A DNA stretch of 5,478 nucleotides from Betaproteobacteria bacterium. Lineage in GTDB: Bacteria; Pseudomonadota; Gammaproteobacteria; Burkholderiales; Burkholderiaceae_C. A program made the translations under genes and the position numbers. The stretch covers positions 1 through 5,478 of the forward strand of contig RFWA01000186.1 in the NCBI GenBank assembly GCA_009922295.1, read 5' to 3'. A model generated the notes under the pieces. That model made no database searches. It was not told the DNA's origin and worked only from the letters and a program-made list of their open reading frames with translations. Below are positions 1 to 5,478 of the stretch, in pieces. Positions within the stretch are counted from its first letter, which is position 1. Each line of letters begins with the position of its first letter.

Positions 1-738
1 GCTGTAAAGGGATTCACCGGTGGCCAAAGTGCACTGCAGGCCGCGCTTGAGTTCCCCCCAGGCCTCGAAGTTTTCCGGGCGGATAGGCTCCTCAAAAAAC
101 AGCGGGTCATAGGGCGCCAGCGCGTTTCCAAGTTGGACAGCCTGCGTAGGCTCAAAAATTTTGGCGTGGGCGTCGAAAGCCAACTCATACTCGGGCCGCA
201 CCGTCTCACGCAGCTGGCGAAAATACTCAGCCGACGTGCGCACAACTTCACCCCAGCGGTTACGGTGCATGTCGATCCGATAGGGGCTGAGTTTGAACGC
301 CTGCAAGCCCCATCCCTCGTACAAGGCGTCCATTTGGTCCCGGGCGATCACTGGGTCGGGGGCGGTGTACAGGCCCGCATACACCTTAACCCGGTCGCGC
401 ACATGGCCACCCAGGAGACTGTAAACCGGAACGCCCAGCGCCTTGGCCGATATGTCCCACATGCAATGGTCCAGCACCGAGATGGCCGCCAGACCCAGCG
501 CGCCAGGAGGAAAGCGCGTCTGCTGCATCAGGTAGTGTGTAAGGTGAGTAATTCGCCTCGGGTCCTGCCCTTTCAGGAAGATCAGCAGGTAATCCAGCAG
601 CGGGAACAACGCCAGGTCCGGCCCGTGGTTGTAGCACTCGCCCCAACCGGTAATGCCCTCGTTGGTGTCCATGGCCACCACCACGCGGGGGCGGTTCTTG
701 TCGCGCGACATGAAGACGCGCAGACGGTCGATTTTCAT
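1..738 (-). CDS. Mandelate racemase/enolase-superfamily protein, probable acid-sugar dehydratase (3'-truncated by window edge)
   Basis: The frame is open from an ATG at 738 through to base 1 with no stop, giving 246 codons; the C-terminal part (about 130-150 residues, judging by family length) is outside the window. Seen: an N-terminal capping domain with NEGITGWGEC (26-35), the family segment MWDISAKALGVPVYSLLGG (93-111), a strand-2 lysine in FKLSPY (K149), then the three expected Mg2+ ligands: D189 in DAH, the Glu pair in FFEEP (216-217) and E242 in ATGE. H191, two residues after the Asp, matches the Asp-x-His of galactonate and mannonate dehydratases. The second lysine of the classical KxK motif is replaced by Ser151. 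Known of the family: Mg2+-assisted proton abstraction alpha to a carboxylate. Inferred: cytoplasmic dehydration of an aldonic or similar acid sugar. The gene starts one base after the stop of the upstream dehydratase (TGA-T-ATG) without a clear Shine-Dalgarno, so it is probably translationally coupled. The substrate is unknown and the Asp/His dyad in the C-terminal half cannot be checked here. Confidence 0.9.
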   Translation of the reverse strand, partial: MKIDRLRVFMSRDKNRPRVVVAMDTNEGITGWGECYNHGPDLALFPLLDYLLIFLKGQDPRRITHLTHYLMQQTRFPPGALGLAAISVLDHCMWDISAKALGVPVYSLLGGHVRDRVKVYAGLYTAPDPVIARDQMDALYEGWGLQAFKLSPYRIDMHRNRWGEVVRTSAEYFRQLRETVRPEYELAFDAHAKIFEPTQAVQLGNALAPYDPLFFEEPIRPENFEAWGELKRGLQCTLATGESLYS

Positions 739-739
739 A

Positions 740-1963
740 TCAGTTGCCGGTAAAGTATCTGGCGCGCTGCAAACGCGTCTGCACATAAACATTCTCGTCG
801 TGGGTGCCCGGCTCATAGGAGCCCGAACTCCCCGACACCTGTGACGAAATATTGGCCTGGCTGGGGTAACGCGCCACAAAGGCCTCATCAATGTCAACCC
901 CCAGCCCTGGCGCGTCCGGCACCTTCAGGAAGCCATTCACCGACAACGGATGCGGCACCACCGTGTGCTGGCGGCCCTCCCAGTCGTCTTCAATCCGCTC
1001 CAGAAACAAAGCGTTCGGAATGGCTGCCAACAGATGCAGCGCCGCGTACTCGGCCACCGGCCCGAGTGAGCCAGAGTGAGGCGCCACCATGATGTGATGC
1101 GCTTCGGCCATCGCCGCGATTTTCTTCATCTGGGTGATGCCGCCCGCACGCCCCGTGTCGGGTTGGATCACATCCACCAACTCACGCTCGATCAGATCAC
1201 GCGAACCATAGATGGTGCTCATGCGCTCGCCGGCTGCCAAGGGAACCTGGGCAGCGTCGCGGATCCGCTTGTAGCCATCGAGGTTGTCCGGTGCAATCGG
1301 ATCTTCAATGAACAGCAGGTGGTAGGGCTCGAGCGCCCGCGCCAGACGCGCGGCATCTCCGGGGGTCATCCATGGTGGACCATGCAGGTCGATCATGATG
1401 TCCATCTCATCACCTACCGCCTCGCGCAGGGCCGCAACCTTGCGCACCGGGTCCGACACACCACCGCACTTGATGGCAGTCACGCCCCGCGCTTTTAGGC
1501 TCAGTGCCACCTCGGGCGTGTTGGCATGGGCGTAGATGCGGATCTGGTCCCGCACCTTGCCGCCCAGCAGGTTCCAGACCGGGACACCCAGCGCTTTGCC
1601 CTTGATGTCCCACAGGGCCATGTCAATACCGGTCATCGCGCCGGCGCCCACCGTACCGGTCAGTCCATGCACCATGATGGCCGACATCATGCGTTGCCAA
1701 AGGCGCTCGATATGGGTCGGGTCCTCGCCAACCAGCAAGCGCTTGAGATCCTGCACTGCGGTCTCGATCACACGGGGCCATCCCGAACATTCGCCAATAC
1801 CCACCAAGCCCTCGTCGGTGTAGACCTTGACGAAAAGCCAGTTTCGCGTGCCGGTGATGCCGGGCGAGTAGCTCTGGCTGCCAAAGGCATTGTCTGACGC
1901 CCAGGCTTTGGGCGCGGGCACACCTACATGCATCAGAAAGGTCTTGATATCGGTGATTTTCAT
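740..1963 (-). CDS. Mandelate racemase/enolase-superfamily enzyme, galactonate-dehydratase-like
   Basis: Complete 407-residue protein with an ATG start at 1963 preceded by GAGG at good spacing. The N-terminal capping domain (about 1-125) has a long early loop (13-41) before VYTDEGLVGIGEC (47-59). The barrel domain follows WDIKGKALGVPVWNLLGG (118-135). Visible catalytic features are K165 in AIKCGG, the Mg2+ ligands D192 (DLH), E220 (FIEDP) and E246 (AAGE), H194 as the likely general acid, D269 (QPDTGRAGG) paired with H296 (VAPHS), and E322 (FLERIEDD). The QPDTGRAGGIT and VAPHS arrangement resembles D-galactonate dehydratase (DgoD). The second lysine of KxK is Gly167, which argues against a mandelate racemase-type two-base mechanism. 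Inferred role: cytoplasmic dehydration of an acid sugar to a 2-keto-3-deoxy acid. A tail of about 45 residues follows the usual end near GLGVDIDEAF (353-362). The gene sits 9 bases after the ABC ATPase gene and 1 base before a second, diverged dehydratase. Family assignment is secure; the exact substrate is not, so no gene symbol is given. Confidence 0.94.
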   Translation of the reverse strand: MKITDIKTFLMHVGVPAPKAWASDNAFGSQSYSPGITGTRNWLFVKVYTDEGLVGIGECSGWPRVIETAVQDLKRLLVGEDPTHIERLWQRMMSAIMVHGLTGTVGAGAMTGIDMALWDIKGKALGVPVWNLLGGKVRDQIRIYAHANTPEVALSLKARGVTAIKCGGVSDPVRKVAALREAVGDEMDIMIDLHGPPWMTPGDAARLARALEPYHLLFIEDPIAPDNLDGYKRIRDAAQVPLAAGERMSTIYGSRDLIERELVDVIQPDTGRAGGITQMKKIAAMAEAHHIMVAPHSGSLGPVAEYAALHLLAAIPNALFLERIEDDWEGRQHTVVPHPLSVNGFLKVPDAPGLGVDIDEAFVARYPSQANISSQVSGSSGSYEPGTHDENVYVQTRLQRARYFTGN

Positions 1964-1970
1964 GGCGATG

Positions 1971-1974
1971 CCTC
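1971..1974 (-). promoter_or_regulatory. Ribosome binding site (GAGG) of the first dehydratase gene
   Basis: On the minus strand the bases GAGG lie seven bases before the ATG at 1963 and overlap the TGA stop codon of the ATPase gene (CCCTGAGGCATCGCC-ATG). The position supports both the chosen start and translational hand-over from transporter to enzyme genes. It is the only clear Shine-Dalgarno-like site I see at the gene junctions of this window. Confidence 0.55.
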
Positions 1975-3703
1975 AGGGTTCCGGGTTGTAGCGGAAACGC
2001 TTGTGCATGCTGCGCGCACGCGGGTCAGGCTGCGGAATAGCCGACAACAGCGCCTGGGTGTAGGGGTGAGTGGGGGCGTCGCACACCTGGTTGGTCTCGC
2101 CCGTCTCCACAATCTTGCCCCGGTACATGACAGCGATGCGGTCACAAAAATAGCGGATCACCGCAATATCGTGGCTGATGAAGACAAAGGACAGGCCGAG
2201 CTTGTCCTGCAAATTGAGCAATAGGTCGAGCATCTGTGACCGAAGTGACACATCAAGTGCCGAAGTGGCCTCGTCAGCGATGATCACGCGGGGATTAAGG
2301 GCAATGGCGCGGGCGATACCTATACGCTGGCGTTGACCGCCCGAGAAGGCATGGGGGTAGCGCTCACGCCAAGCCGGCTCCAGGCCGACGTTCTGCAATA
2401 ACTCGGCCACCCGCTCGTCGAGCGCCTTGCCGGTGGCAATGCCGTTGACCAGCAGGGGCTCGCCCACAATTTGCGCCACCGTCATGCGAGGGTTCAGCGA
2501 ACTCACCGGGTCTTGAAAGATCATGCGCATTTCACGCCGGCAATTCTTGAGCGTCTGTTTGTCAGCTTTCACGATGTCGACCACCGAGCCATCGGCGCGC
2601 CGGTAATCGATGGCGCCGGCCGTCGGGTCGTAGACACGGAGCAGGCAACGGCCCATGGTTGTTTTGCCAGAGCCAGACTCTCCGACGATGCCCAAGGACT
2701 CGCCCGGCATCACGCTGAACGACACACCGTCGACGGCCTTGATCGGTGCCTTGGCGGTGCCAAAGTACTGTTTCAGATCACGCACCTGCAAAATCGGCTC
2801 TACCGTGCTGGCGATGGGTGGACGGCTTAGCCGAATATTGGCCGTGCGCCCAAGCTTGGTCACCGAGCTGATCAGCATTCGGGTGTAGTCGTCTTTCGGC
2901 GCATGGAAAATATCATCCACCGTGCCGGTCTCCACCACCTTGCCATGGTTCATCACGATGACCTGGTCGGCAATCTCCGCCACCACACCCATATCATGCG
3001 TGATGAACATCACGGCCATACCCTGGCTTTGCTGCAGGTTCTTGATTAGATCCAGGATCTCGGCCTGGGTGGTCACATCCAGTGCCGTCGTAGGTTCATC
3101 CGCGATCAACAGTGCCGGCTTGCAGGCCAGCGCCATGGCGATCATCACCCGCTGGCGCATACCGCCTGAGAACTCAAAAGTGTAGCGGTCCACCGCTTTG
3201 GCGGGGTTGGGAATCTCAACCTGGGTCAGCAGTTCCACACAGCGTGCCCGGGCTTGCTCCTTAGACATCTTGAGGTGCAGCGTCAACACCTCCATGATCT
3301 GGTTGCCCACCGTGTGCACGGGTGACAGGGAGGACATGGGCTCCTGGAAAATCATGGCGATCTCGGCACCGCGCACCGCGCGGATCTCCCGCGAACGCGC
3401 GCCCAGCCGGGCCAGGTCCACGCTGCTGCCATCAGGGCGGTGCAGCAACATGGAGCCGCTCACAATGCGACCCGGTTCGTCCACAATTTGCAAGATTGAA
3501 CGGGCCGTGACGCTTTTGCCACTGCCACTCTCCCCGACGACGCAGAGCGTTTTGCCCCGCACCACATCAAATGACACGCCGTCAACCGCCTTGATGGTGC
3601 CGGTACGGATCGAGAAATGGGTTTGAAGGCCACGCACCTCCAATAGCACGCCGTCTTTGGGGGTCTGGCCGTCGACGCTCATCGTTTGGGGGGTCACGCT
3701 CAT
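1973..3703 (-). CDS. Opp/Dpp-type ABC transporter ATPase, fused DppD-DppF-like double-domain protein
   Basis: A 576-residue protein carries two full nucleotide-binding domains of the oligopeptide/dipeptide importer family. Domain 1 (about 20-282): Walker A GESGSGKS (57-64), Q-loop Q120, signature SGGMRQ (179-184), Walker B LLIADEP (198-204), switch His236. Domain 2 (about 303-560): Walker A GESGSGKT (341-348), Q-loop Q397, signature SGGQRQ (454-459), Walker B VIIADEAT (473-480), switch His511, and the family C-terminal element HPYTQALLSAIPQ (546-558). A short linker (about 283-302) joins them. All key residues are intact in both halves, so both ATP sites should be active. Related fused ATPases include YejF and GsiA; most DppD/DppF pairs are separate proteins. 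It would act on the cytoplasmic face of the membrane, driving the two permeases encoded just upstream. The ATG at 3703 overlaps the stop of the preceding permease by four bases (ATGA), a coupling arrangement with no strong Shine-Dalgarno. A second in-frame ATG at codon 8 is a possible alternative start. The solute is inferred from the neighbours only. Confidence 0.96.
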   Translation of the reverse strand: MSVTPQTMSVDGQTPKDGVLLEVRGLQTHFSIRTGTIKAVDGVSFDVVRGKTLCVVGESGSGKSVTARSILQIVDEPGRIVSGSMLLHRPDGSSVDLARLGARSREIRAVRGAEIAMIFQEPMSSLSPVHTVGNQIMEVLTLHLKMSKEQARARCVELLTQVEIPNPAKAVDRYTFEFSGGMRQRVMIAMALACKPALLIADEPTTALDVTTQAEILDLIKNLQQSQGMAVMFITHDMGVVAEIADQVIVMNHGKVVETGTVDDIFHAPKDDYTRMLISSVTKLGRTANIRLSRPPIASTVEPILQVRDLKQYFGTAKAPIKAVDGVSFSVMPGESLGIVGESGSGKTTMGRCLLRVYDPTAGAIDYRRADGSVVDIVKADKQTLKNCRREMRMIFQDPVSSLNPRMTVAQIVGEPLLVNGIATGKALDERVAELLQNVGLEPAWRERYPHAFSGGQRQRIGIARAIALNPRVIIADEATSALDVSLRSQMLDLLLNLQDKLGLSFVFISHDIAVIRYFCDRIAVMYRGKIVETGETNQVCDAPTHPYTQALLSAIPQPDPRARSMHKRFRYNPEP

Positions 3704-4818
3704 TTGTTGTAGGGGTCAGAGGCGTCGCGCAGACCATCGCCCAGGAAGTTGAGCGCAATCACCGCCAGAACCACGGCGACACCCGGCGCAAACAGCCAGG
3801 GTGCGGTGGCAATGGAGCGGATGTTTTGCGCCTCCCGCAACAGCACGCCCCATGAAATGGTGGGGGGCTGCAGGCCTAGGCCCAAAAAGCTCAGGGAGGT
3901 CTCCGCCAGAATCATGGCGGGAATGGCCAGCGAGATCGATGCAATGATGTGGCTGGAGAAGCTTGGCAACATATGGCGAAAGATGATGCGCCCCTCTGAG
4001 GCACCGTCCAGCCGCGCCGCAGTGACAAACTCTTCAGTCCGCAGGCTCAGGAAGCGACCGCGCACCACCCGCGCCAACTGCGCCCAACCGGTGAGCGAGA
4101 GAATCAAAGTGATCATGAAGTAATTCAGGGTCGCTGGCCAATTCTGTGGCACTGCGGCTGAAGCCGCCAGCCAGATGGGAATGGTGGGCAAGGACAACAC
4201 CAACTCAATCACACGCTGGATGACGAAATCAATCCGCCCGCCGTAGTAGCCCGATATGCCCCCCAGCACGATGCCAATGCTTAGGGCCAGGAAGACCCCG
4301 ACAAGACCTACCGACAGCGAGATTTGCGTGCCCACCATGATGCGGCTAAAAACGCAACGTCCGAGCCTGTCTGCGCCGAAGAAGAACAGCGGCTGGCGAG
4401 CTTCCTGCGAGGCAAACAGGTGGGTGCGCGAATTGAAGAGGCCCAACACCGAATACTCATAGCCTTCGCCCAAAACCTCAAGGTAGACTTTGCGCTCGCG
4501 GTCCTCCTGATAAACCGAAGCCAGCGATTTGGGGTCGCGCTTGAGCACGTAGGGGTGGATATAGGGACGAAGCGCCCAACTGCCGTCGCTGGACGTGTCT
4601 ATCAGGTGCAGCGCTTGCGGGGGGTGAAACGCGGTCCGCACATTTTGCTTGGAGGGGTCATTGACGGCGAAAAAGCCCGGCACCACGGCAATCAAATACA
4701 GGGCGGCGGTCACGATCAAACCAGCCATCGCCAATTGGTGACGCTTGAAGGCCCACCAGACCAATTGCCATTGCGATGCGACCGCCAGGCGGCTCGAAGA
4801 GGTAGCAGTGTTATTCAA
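3700..4818 (-). CDS. DppC-like ABC transporter permease with extended periplasmic segment
   Basis: Second membrane subunit of the importer. Numbering from the TTG at 4818 (372 residues), helix 1 is at about 30-52, followed by a long hydrophilic segment (about 53-145), the family motif GADRLGR (148-154), then five more predicted helices near 165-190, 198-223, 231-252, 290-314 and 339-360. The ATPase-docking EAA loop is EEFVTAARLDGAS (262-274). The end, ETSLSFLGLGLQPP followed by NFLGDGLRDASDP, is typical of DppC/OppC. Usual family length is about 280-310 residues; the excess lies in the segment after helix 1. Start choice: the longest frame begins with a GTG at 4857, overlapping the upstream gene by 47 bases and adding 13 Trp-rich residues (TFCWRWLTR...). 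I prefer the TTG at 4818, which overlaps the upstream stop by only 8 bases (TTGAATAA). Neither start has a clear Shine-Dalgarno, so the start is uncertain while the rest is firm. The stop overlaps the ATPase start by four bases. Confidence 0.93.
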   Translation of the reverse strand: MNNTATSSSRLAVASQWQLVWWAFKRHQLAMAGLIVTAALYLIAVVPGFFAVNDPSKQNVRTAFHPPQALHLIDTSSDGSWALRPYIHPYVLKRDPKSLASVYQEDRERKVYLEVLGEGYEYSVLGLFNSRTHLFASQEARQPLFFFGADRLGRCVFSRIMVGTQISLSVGLVGVFLALSIGIVLGGISGYYGGRIDFVIQRVIELVLSLPTIPIWLAASAAVPQNWPATLNYFMITLILSLTGWAQLARVVRGRFLSLRTEEFVTAARLDGASEGRIIFRHMLPSFSSHIIASISLAIPAMILAETSLSFLGLGLQPPTISWGVLLREAQNIRSIATAPWLFAPGVAVVLAVIALNFLGDGLRDASDPYNK

Positions 4819-5478
4819 GGCGAATGCGCGGGTCAACCAGCGCCAACAAAATGTCACTGACCAGTGAGCCCAACACTGTCAAGGCACAGATCAGCAGGAT
4901 AAAGGCACCGGCCAGGTACATGTCCTGGCTCATGAGGGACTGCAGCAACAAGGGCCCTGCTGTAGGCAAACTCAGCACAATGGCGACGATGATGGAGCCC
5001 GACACCAGGTTGGGTAACAGCCAGGCAATGGTCGAGATGAAAGGGTTGAGTGCCAGACGCAGCGGGTATTTCACCAGCAGGGTGAACTCGGACAGGCCCT
5101 TGGCCCGCGCCGTTGTGACATAGGGCTTGTGCAACTCGTCAAGCATGTTGGCGCGCATCACCCTAATCAGGCTGGCAGTTCCAGACACGGCCAGAATAAC
5201 CACCGGAATCCAAAGGTGTTGCAACAGGTCGATGACCTTGTTGACACTCCATGGTGCCGTCAGGTACTCCTCGGAAAACAGACCGCCAACGTTCTGCCCA
5301 TATTCCACGGCAGCCACGTACATCAGCACCAGGGCCAGTAAAAAGCTCGGTATCGCCAGGCCCAGAAACGACAAGCCTGTGACGATGTAGTCGGCAACAG
5401 AGTACTTTTTGACCGCAGAAAACACACCCACTGGCAGGGCAATGCCCCAGGTCAACAATAAGGCTGAGAGGGTTAGAA
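4811..5478 (-). CDS. DppB-like ABC transporter permease (5'-truncated by window edge)
   Basis: The frame is open to the right edge and ends at a TAA at 4811-4813, so about 222 C-terminal codons are present and roughly 100 N-terminal residues should lie beyond the window. A TTG at 5458 can be read as a start, but the codons before it remain in frame and encode hydrophobic residues (LTLSALLL) that continue the helix LTWGIALPVGV; it is therefore internal. Seen: helices near LTWGIALPVGVFSAV, GLSFLGLAIPSFLLALVLMY, LWIPVVILAVSGTASLI, a region around LLPNLVSGSIIVAIVLSLP, and AGAFILLICALTVLGSLV. The EAA loop for ATPase contact includes KPYVTTARAKGLSEF, and the C-terminus DILLALVDPRIR is typical of DppB/OppB. 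Known role: pairs with a DppC-type subunit to form the channel of a solute importer. It is the most upstream gene visible; its stop overlaps the start region of the next permease. The importer's binding-protein gene is not seen and may lie upstream. Confidence 0.94.
   Translation of the reverse strand, partial: LTLSALLLTWGIALPVGVFSAVKKYSVADYIVTGLSFLGLAIPSFLLALVLMYVAAVEYGQNVGGLFSEEYLTAPWSVNKVIDLLQHLWIPVVILAVSGTASLIRVMRANMLDELHKPYVTTARAKGLSEFTLLVKYPLRLALNPFISTIAWLLPNLVSGSIIVAIVLSLPTAGPLLLQSLMSQDMYLAGAFILLICALTVLGSLVSDILLALVDPRIRLE

Noticed and set aside
133..753. Plus-strand open frame of about 206 codons opposite the second dehydratase
   Set aside because: It lies fully antisense to a gene with clear enolase-superfamily motifs. 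Its translation is rich in His, Arg, Gln and Val as expected of a shadow frame in GC-rich DNA, and it has no recognisable domain.
1076..1897. Several plus-strand open frames of 95-140 codons opposite the first dehydratase
   Set aside because: They are overlapping shadows of a gene whose catalytic residues are all accounted for on the minus strand.
740..1963. Naming the first enzyme dgoD (D-galactonate dehydratase) or mandelate racemase
   Set aside because: The motifs resemble DgoD, but this superfamily contains many specificities with the same residues, and the KxG motif, long 20s loop and C-terminal tail differ from what I would expect of DgoD. Mandelate racemase is unlikely without the second lysine.
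1964..1972. Possible terminator or promoter between transporter and enzyme genes
   Set aside because: The gap is only nine bases, with no hairpin or T-tract; the bases are explained by the stop codon and the ribosome site.
4324..4860. Plus-strand open frame of about 178 codons opposite the DppC-like permease
   Set aside because: It is antisense to the permease coding sequence, has low-complexity basic composition, and shows no motif or ribosome site.
5456..5458. TTG as the start codon of the DppB-like permease
   Set aside because: The frame stays open upstream to the window edge and the preceding codons continue a membrane helix. A start here would remove about the first third of the family domain.
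1973..5478. YejBEF-type (microcin C/peptide) transporter identity
   Set aside because: The fused ATPase and long DppC-like subunit do recall YejF and YejE, but the family is broad and the operon partners are sugar-acid-type enzymes. I found no feature specific to Yej, so I did not apply the names, although the relationship is not excluded.

Overview
This window is one uninterrupted stretch of a catabolic operon. Every credible gene lies on the minus strand, so transcription runs from the right edge to the left edge. The genes are GC-rich with G/C-biased third codon positions, and overlaps or gaps of a few bases separate them. Together with the protein style, this suggests a proteobacterium, most likely a betaproteobacterium of the Burkholderiales (Comamonadaceae-like). 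That placement is an impression from sequence style and was not tested by a database search.

Layout in transcription order: (1) 5478-4811, the C-terminal two thirds of an Opp/Dpp-type (DppB-like) ABC permease whose start lies beyond the right edge; (2) about 4818-3700, a DppC-like second permease with an unusually long periplasmic segment after its first membrane helix; (3) 3703-1973, a single polypeptide carrying two complete ABC ATPase domains (DppD-DppF fusion); (4) 1963-740, a complete enolase-superfamily enzyme of the mandelate racemase/galactonate dehydratase type; (5) 738-1, the N-terminal 246 codons of a second, diverged enzyme of the same superfamily, cut by the left edge.

The two permeases and the fused ATPase would form the membrane and motor parts of a solute importer. 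The substrate-binding protein is not in the window and may lie upstream, beyond the right edge. The two enzymes carry the metal-binding and Asp-x-His features of acid-sugar dehydratases, so the simplest reading is uptake of a sugar acid or a sugar-acid-containing glycoside or oligosaccharide, followed by dehydration to 2-keto-3-deoxy acids. The actual substrate cannot be read from the sequence. No promoter, terminator, RNA gene, mobile element, CRISPR array or significant repeat was seen, and no gap longer than about 10 bases lacks a gene. The window looks like a well-formed metabolic operon of known family types rather than a new kind of system. The points worth a second look are the enzyme active-site variants, the paired paralogous dehydratases, the extended permease and the fused ATPase.
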